Source: Bacteroidota bacterium (GTDB taxonomy: Bacteria; Bacteroidota; Ignavibacteria; Kryptoniales; JAKASW01). Taken from it: DNA of 64,000 nt. The notes below the pieces were generated by a model. That model searched no databases and had not been told where the DNA came from. It saw only the letters and a list, made by a program, of their open reading frames with translations. The stretch lies in NCBI GenBank assembly GCA_021789975.1, contig JAJYIT010000010.1, positions 55,044 to 119,043 of the forward strand, read 5' to 3'. The translations under genes were made by a program, and so were the position numbers. Below, piece after piece: positions 11,186 to 20,879 of the stretch; positions within the stretch are counted from its first letter, which is position 1; each line of letters opens with the position of its first letter.

Positions 11186-12936
11186 CTTCTAAACTTCAGC
11201 ATTGAATTGACTCTAGTTATGTTGCCAGCGTTATCGCTTACAATCGCCTGGACTTTCGTCGGCACTTTGAGGATACCACGGTTGACCCGACAAATTGCCG
11301 AGTGCATATCCGCATCGTATTCACAAAGATAATCCTGCCCGCCGATTTTCAAAAAGATCCGGTCCGTATTTATCCCTGACATTCGGTCAAACACTCTGAA
11401 ATATACAAAAAGTATATTAAACTGTTTCGGCGCCACAGATTTGTAAAAAGGATTCGAGCTCGAAGTCCTCAATGGGCCTACGACCGGCGGCATGTCATCA
11501 AGCAAAAGTGCAAAAGTCCCCGTCTCGAATGTAATATGAGCGGTCAGGTTGTGACCATTATTTCTGGACGATATGTGGATCCAGCTTTTCCTTCCCTTTC
11601 GGTACAATTGCAGCTTCGGATCACTCACTTTCCAGTTTACACGGATCCCCTTTCTTATTGGCTCCTTGTCCGGGTCCACCTTAAACGAGGATGACGATAG
11701 TGGAACAACCTTGAGGTTAATATTCCTCGCGAAGCAGTCCCCGGGAAATTTCAGAGTCAACCCCGGTATGGGAGCTAATGTCTCTTCATCAAATCTCGGA
11801 ATCGGCCGGAGCTGGTCCGAATCAGCAAATCCTTTCGGAGTTTTATGACGCGGGATTTCCAGGTCGAACTTCCCGGAAACGAAAGTCGAATCACCGTTTT
11901 CGTCCTTCACGGTAAGCTCATACGAATGAATACCGTTCAGCAGATTTCCACCAACTATTCCGCTTAATGGAGCCGAGGGTGAGAAAATTGAAAACGGGAT
12001 CGCCCTGTCTACACATAGTCGGTAATAAGTCTCGTAGCCATGCGATAGTTTCACGTCCACAAGCGAACGCACATCAAGGTAATCATCGTAGCTAAACTTG
12101 GTAAGGTTGACTGAGATGAAATCCTTTTCGTCAATCCTGAGATATATGTGTTTTGGCGGTCTCTTGAACCGGCCGCGTCCGTAGGAATCGGCAGCATGGA
12201 TGATGAAGTAGAATGGCTCATCAAATCTAAACGCTCGGAGATTGTGTGCATCTCTTTTCGTTCTGCCCGGATGCCGAACGACGGTCTTGCCTGAGGAGTA
12301 TCCGCGGACGATGATTCCGAATATCTTCGGATTCCTGTATCGGGGGACATCAAGAGATTTGTAAACAAGCGGGTCTACGAAAGAGTAGTCTTTGTCGTGA
12401 ATTTCGAAATGAAGGTGGGGTCCCCCGACACCTGTTGCACCTGTTCTCGCTATTACCTCGCCACGGTTTACTGAGATTTCACCCGGACGAAGTCTCAGAT
12501 TCACATCGTAACTTGAATCAACTCGCTGGAGTGAATCGACAAGCCGTTGGATTTCAGGTGCGAATCCAGAAAGGTGTCCGTAGAGAGTGTAAGTTGAGTC
12601 GTCGTGTCTGAGAATTATCATCTTCCCGTATCCGAACGGAGACACCGAGATTCGATACACGTAACCGCTCTTTGCCGCGTAAACCGGGTAACCTATTCTG
12701 TCGTTGGTTGAGATATCGATGCCGCCGTGGAAATGCGAGGCACGATAGTCGGCGAAGCCGGAGTTAATTTGCCTTGAGGCGTTTGTCGGAAAGAGATATT
12801 TCCCGGAAGACTTTTTCCCCTGGTCGGAATTCCGCGTGGCAGCCCGGCAATCTACACTCCAACTGAAAATGAGAATTGCACTAACGAGATAGTACGGCAA
12901 GGTCTTCACTTCACCGGCGACACTTCTTTGTGACAC
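11182..12936 (-). CDS. M23 family metallopeptidase
   Basis: Signal peptide; FHGGIDIS...GNHLHFEI-like motif GVGGPHLHFEIHD. Confidence 0.9.
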   Translation of the reverse strand: MSQRSVAGEVKTLPYYLVSAILIFSWSVDCRAATRNSDQGKKSSGKYLFPTNASRQINSGFADYRASHFHGGIDISTNDRIGYPVYAAKSGYVYRISVSPFGYGKMIILRHDDSTYTLYGHLSGFAPEIQRLVDSLQRVDSSYDVNLRLRPGEISVNRGEVIARTGATGVGGPHLHFEIHDKDYSFVDPLVYKSLDVPRYRNPKIFGIIVRGYSSGKTVVRHPGRTKRDAHNLRAFRFDEPFYFIIHAADSYGRGRFKRPPKHIYLRIDEKDFISVNLTKFSYDDYLDVRSLVDVKLSHGYETYYRLCVDRAIPFSIFSPSAPLSGIVGGNLLNGIHSYELTVKDENGDSTFVSGKFDLEIPRHKTPKGFADSDQLRPIPRFDEETLAPIPGLTLKFPGDCFARNINLKVVPLSSSSFKVDPDKEPIRKGIRVNWKVSDPKLQLYRKGRKSWIHISSRNNGHNLTAHITFETGTFALLLDDMPPVVGPLRTSSSNPFYKSVAPKQFNILFVYFRVFDRMSGINTDRIFLKIGGQDYLCEYDADMHSAICRVNRGILKVPTKVQAIVSDNAGNITRVNSMLKFRR

Positions 12937-12945
12937 GATAGGTGA

Positions 12946-13599
12946 TCAGACTATCTCTACATCGAGCGACGTGTATCCCACAAGTTCCGCATGCAGCCTG
13001 TCGCCTGGATTGAGTTGCGCCACCCCTTCGGGGGTTCCGGTGAAGATTAGATCACCCCTTTCGAGGGTGAAGAGTTGAGAAATGAATTCGATTACTTCTT
13101 CGATCTTGAAGATGGTATTCCTATAACTTCCCTGCTGCCTCGGCTTGCCGTTGACGGAAAGCCTGAGTTCAAGCGAATCAAAGATTACCTCATCAGAGGG
13201 GACGGCATAGGAAATCGGGGCGGATCCGTCAAAACCCTTTGATATCAGCCATGGGTTTCCTTCGCTTTTAAGTTCGTTCTGAAGATCCCTCAACGTCAGA
13301 TCGAGCCCGATGCCCATAGCTGCAATATATGACCGCGCATCTTCCCTGCGGATGTTTCTTCCTTCTTTTCCTATGACGAAGAATATTTCAGTTTCGTGGT
13401 GCATGTCATGAGTCAACGCCGGGATTTTCACTTTCGCCCCGTCGTGGACAATGGCGTTGGAAGGTTTCATGAAAACAACCGGTCTCCTGGGGACCTCCGA
13501 CTTCATCTCCGCGGCATGTTTGGCGTAATTTTTTCCGAGACAGAATATCTTCGGGACAGTCATGTCTTCATTGGTCTTTAGAATGTGTACGGTTTTCAT
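12946..13599 (-). CDS. Fumarylacetoacetate hydrolase family protein
   Basis: GKNYAKHAAEM, HHETEIFFVIGKEGRNI, GDLIFTGTPEGVAQL. Confidence 0.94.
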   Translation of the reverse strand: MKTVHILKTNEDMTVPKIFCLGKNYAKHAAEMKSEVPRRPVVFMKPSNAIVHDGAKVKIPALTHDMHHETEIFFVIGKEGRNIRREDARSYIAAMGIGLDLTLRDLQNELKSEGNPWLISKGFDGSAPISYAVPSDEVIFDSLELRLSVNGKPRQQGSYRNTIFKIEEVIEFISQLFTLERGDLIFTGTPEGVAQLNPGDRLHAELVGYTSLDVEIV

Positions 13600-13752
13600 G
13601 CGGTGAATATAAGAGGGGTTGAAGTATTGTTCAAGAAAGGCTGGCCTGCAAATTCACATGATAAGTGAGATGATCCCGCAGATTACCGCTGTTGTTTGCG
13701 ATTGCCACCGAAGGGTACAATGTTCCTTACGGCAGTAACCGCAGAATATAAT

Positions 13753-15762
13753 CTATGTTTTTGCTCTCATCGTATCCCACAAGGCGTAACCACAAAGCAA
13801 GCAGAACATAATAAGCCCGGTCAACTCACCGTTAGCCGATTCAGCCCACGCGGCGTTAAACCACTTGCTGTAACCGAACATCCACTGCTGATCCAGAAAC
13901 TTCAGGAAAGCGTTGACAACTCCGAGCAGCGCGCCGCCTGCGATGAACCCGGAAGCAATCAAGGTGCCGCGATGCAGCCTTGCTCCTTTTAGCCTCCCGT
14001 CCTTACCGCGAGTTGAGACGAACCATGCGATCGCACCACCAACGACGAGAGGAGTATTGAGCTCCTGAGGAATGTACATTCCCAACGCAAATGCGAGCGG
14101 TGAAACGTTGAGAATAGAAAGCAGCAATGCAAGCACGGCCCCCACGATATAGAGCATCCATGGCGTGGGAGCATTGGACATAAGTGGTTTTAACACCGCG
14201 GCCATCGCATTTGCCTGAGGGGCTACAAGCGCGTTGTCGCCGGTAAATCCGTATGCCTTGTTGAGAACGAGGATAACTCCCCCGACTGTCGCCGCAGACA
14301 TCAAGACACCCAGGAATTTCCATGTCTCCTGCTTCTTTGGTGTAGTTCCGAGCCAGTATCCGATTTTTAGATCCGTGATAAATGACCCGGCAACGGAAAG
14401 CGCAGTGCATACAACTCCACCGATTATCATTGCACTGAGCATACCTGAAGTACCAGTCAGCCCTACTTTAACGAGTACAAGCGACGAGAGAATGAGAGTC
14501 ATCAGGGTCATCCCGGAAACGGGGTTTGTTCCAACGATGGCTATGGCATTTGCAGCGACAGTTGTAAACAGAAAAGAGATTATCACGACGACCAGGAGTG
14601 CGACGAATGCCTGTCCTATGGAGGGGACGACCCCAATTGCAAAGAAAGCAAAGAGGGCAAGAGCAGTTAGGATTATCAGCATAACCACCCAGAGCATTCG
14701 TATGTCTGACTGTGTCCTCATCGGGTTCTCATCTCCCCCGGTCTTCCTGTGCATAATCTCTCTGTATGCCAGTGAAAATGCACCCGCAATAATCTTGGAT
14801 GACCGGATAATTCCGATGACGCCTGCCATTGCAATTCCACCTATGCCGATCGGCCTGACATAGTTCTGGAAAATTTGTTCGGGACTCATCTGTGAAATCA
14901 ATGTAGTGACACCAGCTCCAACCGGCGTAACGAGATACCTTCCTATCTCGTGGACCAGCGGTACAAACACGAACCACGAAAGAAAGGAGCCGGTAGCAAT
15001 GATGGCGGAGTACTTCAGACCGATTATGTAGCCGAGCCCGAGCACCATCGCCGACACATCTAATTTGAATACCATTTTGAACTTATCGGAGAGTGTCTGT
15101 CCCCAGGCAAACATCCTGGTGGTAATAACTTCAGACCAGAGTCCGAATGCACTGAACGTGAAGTCGAATGCTCCCCCGATGAGCGCACTCATGACCAGTA
15201 CCATTGCCTCCTTTCCGCCCTTTTCGCCGGTGACGAGGATCTCAGTCGTTGCCGTCGCTTCGGGGAAAGGTAGTTTTCCATGCATGTCTTTGACAAAGTA
15301 TTTCCTGAATGGGATCAGAAACAGAATCCCAATGAAACCGCCGAATGCAGAAGCAATGAACATATGGAAGTAACTGGCAGGCAAGGCGAGTATGTAAAGT
15401 GCCGGGATCGTAAAGATTGCTCCAGCAACCACCGCTCCGGATGCGGATCCGATGGACTGGATTATTACATTCTGCCCGAGGCCGTTTGGCTTCTTTGCCA
15501 GGCCTGTAACACCGACAGCAAGTATCGCGATTGGTATCGCTGCTTCGAACACTTGTCCGATCTTAAGTCCCGAATACGCTGCCGCCGCCGAAAAGAGTAT
15601 TGCCATTATGAGTCCCCAGCCTACCGACCATGGAGTCACCTCGGGATAACTTCTTCCGGCCGACATTATCGGCTGGTATTCCTCGCCGTCTATCAGCTCC
15701 TTGAACGCATTTTCAGGAAGAGTTGTGAGTTCCTGCCTTGTTTGACCCTCTGACTGTGCCAT
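13753..15762 (-). CDS. OPT family oligopeptide transporter
   Basis: Polytopic 669 aa; AAYSGLKIGQVFEAAIPIAIL and PFPEATATTEIL signatures. Confidence 0.93.
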   Translation of the reverse strand: MAQSEGQTRQELTTLPENAFKELIDGEEYQPIMSAGRSYPEVTPWSVGWGLIMAILFSAAAAYSGLKIGQVFEAAIPIAILAVGVTGLAKKPNGLGQNVIIQSIGSASGAVVAGAIFTIPALYILALPASYFHMFIASAFGGFIGILFLIPFRKYFVKDMHGKLPFPEATATTEILVTGEKGGKEAMVLVMSALIGGAFDFTFSAFGLWSEVITTRMFAWGQTLSDKFKMVFKLDVSAMVLGLGYIIGLKYSAIIATGSFLSWFVFVPLVHEIGRYLVTPVGAGVTTLISQMSPEQIFQNYVRPIGIGGIAMAGVIGIIRSSKIIAGAFSLAYREIMHRKTGGDENPMRTQSDIRMLWVVMLIILTALALFAFFAIGVVPSIGQAFVALLVVVIISFLFTTVAANAIAIVGTNPVSGMTLMTLILSSLVLVKVGLTGTSGMLSAMIIGGVVCTALSVAGSFITDLKIGYWLGTTPKKQETWKFLGVLMSAATVGGVILVLNKAYGFTGDNALVAPQANAMAAVLKPLMSNAPTPWMLYIVGAVLALLLSILNVSPLAFALGMYIPQELNTPLVVGGAIAWFVSTRGKDGRLKGARLHRGTLIASGFIAGGALLGVVNAFLKFLDQQWMFGYSKWFNAAWAESANGELTGLIMFCLLCGYALWDTMRAKT

Positions 15763-15849
15763 GATAGCTCCTATAAATACTTTTGATTGCCCGGGTGCTG
15801 AAAGCCATTCAACAGCGCGACCAAATTAAGCATTGTCGCACAAAAATGA

Positions 15850-15881
15850 AATGTGTATATTCCTTACGGATTATACACATT
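15850..15881. promoter_or_regulatory. Inverted repeat, putative VapBC operator
   Basis: AATGTGTATA-N12-TATACACATT perfect 10-bp inverted repeat 12 nt upstream of the antitoxin ATG. Confidence 0.6.
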
Positions 15882-15893
15882 ATAGAGGACAAG

Positions 15894-16088
15894 ATGAGAA
15901 CAAATATTGTGATCGACGACGACTTAATAGACAAGGCGTTGAAGGTGAGTGGTTTGCGGACCAAAAAGGCGGTTATCGAACAGGCGTTGGAGATGTACGT
16001 CAAAATTAGAAACCAGGGTAAGTTGAAGCGGTTTCGTGGCAAGTTAAAATGGGAGGGTAATCTGAATGAAATGAGAGCAGCGAGGTGA
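15894..16088 (+). CDS. vapB: VapB-type antitoxin
   Basis: MRTNIVIDDDLIDKALKVSGLRTKKAVIEQALE; overlaps vapC by 4 nt; the ORF-track N-terminal extension is unlikely. Confidence 0.9.
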   Translation: MRTNIVIDDDLIDKALKVSGLRTKKAVIEQALEMYVKIRNQGKLKRFRGKLKWEGNLNEMRAAR

Positions 16089-16483
16089 TCTTTCTCGATT
16101 CCACTGTTCTCATCGATTATTTCAACGGGAAATCGACATGGCAGGTTGATTTCCTGGACGACATCCTCGGGAGTGAGCCTGTCGTAATCGGAGATATCGT
16201 AGTTGCGGAGGTTCTGCAAGGATTCAGAAATGATAAGGACTATCAAACAGCAAAGAGTTTGTTATTGGAACTACCGTGTTATGACATTTGCAATACAGAA
16301 CTTGCAGTTAAAAGCGCTGAGAACTTCCGAACGCTGCGAAAGAAGGGAATCACCGTCAGAAAAACTATCGACATGATCATAGCAACTTTTTGCATTGAAA
16401 ACGGTTTGCCTTTGCTCCACAATGATAAGGATTTCAGTTCAATCGCCGAGGGCTTAAATCTGAGAGTGGTGACAAGCCCATGA
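16085..16483 (+). CDS. vapC: VapC-type PIN-domain toxin
   Basis: Acidic PIN residues in FLDSTVLIDYF, VVAEVLQG, TIDMIIATFC and LLHNDKDF. Confidence 0.92.
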   Translation: MIFLDSTVLIDYFNGKSTWQVDFLDDILGSEPVVIGDIVVAEVLQGFRNDKDYQTAKSLLLELPCYDICNTELAVKSAENFRTLRKKGITVRKTIDMIIATFCIENGLPLLHNDKDFSSIAEGLNLRVVTSP

Positions 16484-16555
16484 CCAGCATATATCGGTGC
16501 TGCTGCGGTATGCTCACTCTCTCCCTATCACCATTCTTATCTACACCCTACTACA

Positions 16556-17803
16556 CTACCTGCTTCCCGCTGATTTCTCCGCCCAAATCTGCAGCGTGTT
16601 CAGCACCGTCTCAACAGCCTTTTCCATTCCCCAGACATTCACCCATTCCATCTTCCCGTGGAAATTCGCTCCGCCGGTAAATATGTTCGGCGTGGGGAGC
16701 CCGGCTTCGGTAAGCTTCGACCCATCTGTACCACCACGGATCGGCTTCCACTCGGGCTGCAAGCCCGCGCGTTTTGCTCCCTCAAAAAGATAATCGGCAA
16801 CCCTCGGATCCTTGTCTACGCCTTCTCGCATATTGCGGTATTGCTCTCTGACCTGCATGCTGATTTTCGCGTTCGGGAAGACCGGACGCACCTCGTTTAG
16901 TACCCGCTCGACGATTTTCTCAAGAACGCTGAGTCCCTCTGTCTTGAAATCACGGAAGAGAACTTTTACCGTAGATCTGCCGACACCACCGTCAAGAACA
17001 TACGGATGAACATAGGGCTGATACCCGTCGGTCGTTTCAGGTGAAATGTTCTTAGGCAGACGCGCAATAATCTCAGATATCACTCGAACGGAATTCACCA
17101 TCACGTTCTTAGCAGAGCCCGGATGTATATCCCGCCCCTCTACCGTTATGGTACAAAGATTTGCACTGAAGGTTTCTCTGTTCAGTTCACCTGGAGTATC
17201 TCCGTCCACGGTATACGCGAAGTCCGCGCCGAATTTTGCAATATCAAAGTATTTCGTGCCGGCACCGACTTCTTCATCCGGTGTAAAGGCAATTTTCACT
17301 TCGCCATGTTTAATACTCGAATTGCCCTGGAGTTCCTGTACAGCCGTCATGACGGCAGCTACGCCGGCTTTGTCGTCCGCGCCAAGCAATGTTGTCCCAT
17401 CGGTGGTTACTATCGTCCTTCCGATTGCAAGCTTGAGCGATGGATTTTCGGACTCTTTGATGACGATGCTCGTATCCCCGGGCAACACAATGTCGCCACC
17501 TCTGTACTCGCTGATTACATTCGGCTTCACGTTGGCTCCGGTCACCTCGGGAGAGGTGTCGACGTGCGCAATGATGCCGATAACCGGCACTTTTATGCCG
17601 ACGTTGGCGGGAATCGTGGCGATTACATAGCCATGCTCGTCCATTTCAACTTGCGATACTCCGAGTTCTCTTAGTTCCTTTGAAAGAAGTCGGAGTAGGT
17701 CCAGTTGCTTTAGCGTGCTCGGATAAGTATCCGAGTCTTCTTTTGATTGCGTGTCGATAGCAACATAACGAAGAAACTTATCGAGAACGGTCTCACTGAT
17801 CAT
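16556..17803 (-). CDS. pepT: Peptidase T
   Basis: YVAIDTQSKEDSDTYPST, GIIAHVDTSPEV, AFTPDEEVGAGTKYFD; start set at MISETVLDKF. Confidence 0.95.
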   Translation of the reverse strand: MISETVLDKFLRYVAIDTQSKEDSDTYPSTLKQLDLLRLLSKELRELGVSQVEMDEHGYVIATIPANVGIKVPVIGIIAHVDTSPEVTGANVKPNVISEYRGGDIVLPGDTSIVIKESENPSLKLAIGRTIVTTDGTTLLGADDKAGVAAVMTAVQELQGNSSIKHGEVKIAFTPDEEVGAGTKYFDIAKFGADFAYTVDGDTPGELNRETFSANLCTITVEGRDIHPGSAKNVMVNSVRVISEIIARLPKNISPETTDGYQPYVHPYVLDGGVGRSTVKVLFRDFKTEGLSVLEKIVERVLNEVRPVFPNAKISMQVREQYRNMREGVDKDPRVADYLFEGAKRAGLQPEWKPIRGGTDGSKLTEAGLPTPNIFTGGANFHGKMEWVNVWGMEKAVETVLNTLQIWAEKSAGSR

Positions 17804-18060
17804 TTGAACCTCTGTAAATTTACATAACGGGACCAACCCGGAAGGATTTTGACTAAAAAGTATCCACAGCCCTAGAAAAAGACTCCCTATCGGCACGACT
17901 CGCGGCTCTGCGTAATTTTCACTGAAAAGTTATCGCTGGGAATAGAAAGAGTCAATGAGAACGTGAGTGCAAAAAGAAGTCACGTTATCAAATCAAAATG
18001 GAAATTACGATTCTCTTCGTTTAAATTTAGTGCTGTCAAACAAAATCCAAAGAGGCTAAT

Positions 18061-20241
18061 ATGACGAACCTTCGCTTCAGCAAGATTTATTCAATTGCCA
18101 TGATCACTGCGATTACCCTCGTCAGTTGTTCAACGTACCAGGCAACGAAGTCAACTCAAGGGCTGTACTTCAACCCGGACACTGTGAAGGCCGGGAGATT
18201 CGACAACGGTAAGATGTGGACGTTCGATTACCCTCCCACAGCCTACTTCAAAGAGGCTTACAACTTCTCACCAAGCTCAGAGTGGTATGCTAAGACAAGA
18301 TTATCCGCACTGAGATTACAGGGGTGCACGGCATCATTTATTTCCGATGACGGTTTGTTCCTGACCAACCATAATTGCGCCCGCTATGCACTAGACAAAG
18401 TAAATCGCCCCGGCGAGGACTTACCGGACAGCGGTTTCTATGCTCCGACACTTGCGGACGAGAGAAGAGTCGAGGGGATGTACGCCGACCAGTTGGTGCT
18501 GATTAAAGATGTTACCCAGGAAGTCCAAAAGGCGTTTGAGACAGGGACAACCGATGAACAGAAAGTGGAGAACGGGAACGTCGAGATCAAGAAGATCGAG
18601 AAAGAGTACTGGGCAAAGTACAAGAACGAAGATCCTGCTGACTCCATGGTCTTTCAGGTGGTTACGTTCTACAATGGCGGGAAATATTCACTTTACGGTT
18701 ATCATCGTTACACCGATGTTCGGCTTGTGTTCGCACCGCAGATGGTCGTCGCCTACTTCGGAGGTGATTATGACAACTTCACATATCCGCGGTATGATCT
18801 GGATTTTTCACTGTTCAGGATCTACGGTGCCGACGGGAAGCCCATCCACTCCCCGGACTATTTCAAGTGGAGCAAGAACGGTCCTCAAGAGAATGAGCCT
18901 GTTTTTGTTATCGGAAATCCCGGACGAACCAGCCGCCTGCTCACTGTTTCTCAGCTAAAATTTATGAGGGACTACTCATACCCGTTCATCATAAACCTTC
19001 TCAACGGCCTAGACAAGATTTACTCCTCCTATGTGGCAAAACACCCGAGCGAGAAGCTGAAATATCAGACCAGGATTTTTGGAATATCTAATTCCATCAA
19101 AGCCATTACCGGCTACCTCGGTGGTCTGCGAGATCCATACCTGATGGCGCGAAAGGCCGCTTTTGAGAGAGAGTTTAGAGCCGAAGTTGAAAAGAACCCT
19201 GCACTTGAGGAAAAATACGGCAACGTATGGAGCAAAATATCGGCTCTCCAGAAAAAGAAAGCCGATTTGTTCCAGAAGGTTATGGCGTACAACACCTTCA
19301 GGTTCGGTGGGTCTGCGTATTTCACCATTGCATCGAAGCTTCTAACTTATGCAAGAGAGATGAGCCTGCCTGAAAATCAGAGGCCGAAAAATATGACAGG
19401 CGCAGAACTTGATAGCTTCAAGGTAAAGTTCTTCCCTGCGGACTTCAGCAAGAGCCTAAACCAGCAGCTGCTGACTTTTCAACTGTCGAGCATGCTGTCT
19501 GCGTTCGGCACGACAAATACGGCTCTCAACGAACTGCTCGGCGGCCGAACCCCACAGGAGGCAAGCGATTATCTGGTCAACTCGACAACGCTTGGAGACA
19601 GCGCAAAAGTCGTCGCGATGCTGAACGGAAGCCCCGAGGCAATTCTGAATTCACAGGATCCCTTCATACGCTTCCTTGTCAGCTCGGAGAAATCGAGCGG
19701 TCCTCTCCAGATGGCGTACGGTAAGCTCGAAGCACAGGAGACATCGAACAGCATCTCCCTCGGCCGCGCCCTCTTCGAAATCTACGGCACTTCGATTCCG
19801 CCCGATGCAACTTTCACTCTTAGAATCGCAGATGGTGTGGTGAAGGGTTATCCGTACAACGGGACCATTGCACCATGGCACACCACATTCTATGGGATGT
19901 ACAATCGCTATTACAGTTTTCAAAAGCAATTCCCGTGGAGTCTTCCATCCGATTGGCAGAACCCTCCGGCAGATTTCAACCTGAGCACACCTCTTGATTT
20001 CGTCGCCACAAACGACATTATTGGAGGGAACTCCGGCAGCCCGGTAATAGATGAGAACCGCCATATCGTCGGTTTGATATTCGACGGCAATATTGAGAGT
20101 TTGCCCGGTGATTTCATCTATGTCCCGAACGTCAACAGGTCAGTGGCGGTTGCTTCTGAGGCGATTCCGCAAGCTTTGAAGTATATCTATCATGCAGACC
20201 GGTTGGTGAACGAAATCGAGACGGGAAAGTTGGAACAGTAA
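18061..20241 (+). CDS. S46 family dipeptidyl-peptidase
   Basis: CTASFISDDGLFLTNHNCAR and NDIIGGNSGSPVIDENRHIVGLIFDGN; signal/lipobox LVSCST. Confidence 0.94.
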   Translation: MTNLRFSKIYSIAMITAITLVSCSTYQATKSTQGLYFNPDTVKAGRFDNGKMWTFDYPPTAYFKEAYNFSPSSEWYAKTRLSALRLQGCTASFISDDGLFLTNHNCARYALDKVNRPGEDLPDSGFYAPTLADERRVEGMYADQLVLIKDVTQEVQKAFETGTTDEQKVENGNVEIKKIEKEYWAKYKNEDPADSMVFQVVTFYNGGKYSLYGYHRYTDVRLVFAPQMVVAYFGGDYDNFTYPRYDLDFSLFRIYGADGKPIHSPDYFKWSKNGPQENEPVFVIGNPGRTSRLLTVSQLKFMRDYSYPFIINLLNGLDKIYSSYVAKHPSEKLKYQTRIFGISNSIKAITGYLGGLRDPYLMARKAAFEREFRAEVEKNPALEEKYGNVWSKISALQKKKADLFQKVMAYNTFRFGGSAYFTIASKLLTYAREMSLPENQRPKNMTGAELDSFKVKFFPADFSKSLNQQLLTFQLSSMLSAFGTTNTALNELLGGRTPQEASDYLVNSTTLGDSAKVVAMLNGSPEAILNSQDPFIRFLVSSEKSSGPLQMAYGKLEAQETSNSISLGRALFEIYGTSIPPDATFTLRIADGVVKGYPYNGTIAPWHTTFYGMYNRYYSFQKQFPWSLPSDWQNPPADFNLSTPLDFVATNDIIGGNSGSPVIDENRHIVGLIFDGNIESLPGDFIYVPNVNRSVAVASEAIPQALKYIYHADRLVNEIETGKLEQ

Positions 20242-20283
20242 GGAAGTCAGAAGCAAGCAACAGAAATTCAGAGTCATAAGAGA

Positions 20284-20312
20284 ATGGCCGTTACTGTGAT
20301 GGTGACGGCCAT
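20284..20312. terminator. Bidirectional hairpin between convergent genes
   Basis: ATGGCCGTTAC-N7-GTGACGGCCAT, 11-bp stem with one wobble. Confidence 0.5.
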
Positions 20313-20389
20313 CTTCATATCTATAGTATAGTAGAAAAGATTCGGGCATTTATTGACAGGATATCATAAGCCTTCCGCGTGGTCCCCTG

Positions 20390-20842
20390 CTAATATCCAA
20401 ATCTGGAGACGCTTTCAACATAGTAAACTCGTCCGCCTTCATCCGAACGGGCGCATATGAACCGGTATCGGTTCAACTCCAAGTTCTCGAACTCAGCGTG
20501 AATGACATAACGACAGAAACATCGGTAGAGATTCCGTGCAGTATCTGCAGATGTCACAAAAATCGTGTCTCCTCGTATTTCGTGGGTCAACGAAAATCGG
20601 TTGCTGTCGGGACAGCAGTTGCCGGTCAGACAAAACTCGACCAGGAGTGTGTCTACAAATTTGTATTTGAAACAAGAACCGCTTGGCTCGATTTCCGAGA
20701 GGACTCCCGGACTGTCCCAACCTCCCGACTGATAGAGTGTAGCTTTGACGTTCATGCTATTTGGTCCCGCGGACCTGTCTGTGCATGTGGTAAGACCTGC
20801 GGCCAACAATACCACAACCAATGCCATGACGATTTCTTTCAT
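20390..20842 (-). CDS. Putative lipoprotein, unknown function
   Basis: Signal peptide with VLLAAGLTTCTDR. Confidence 0.5.
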   Translation of the reverse strand: MKEIVMALVVVLLAAGLTTCTDRSAGPNSMNVKATLYQSGGWDSPGVLSEIEPSGSCFKYKFVDTLLVEFCLTGNCCPDSNRFSLTHEIRGDTIFVTSADTARNLYRCFCRYVIHAEFENLELNRYRFICARSDEGGRVYYVESVSRFGY

Positions 20843-20879
20843 GCGAACATACCTCCTCTCCAGGTTGAGAAGGTGCTGC

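Noticed and set aside
14234-14863. 209-aa plus-strand ORF
   Set aside because: Antisense shadow of the OPT transporter
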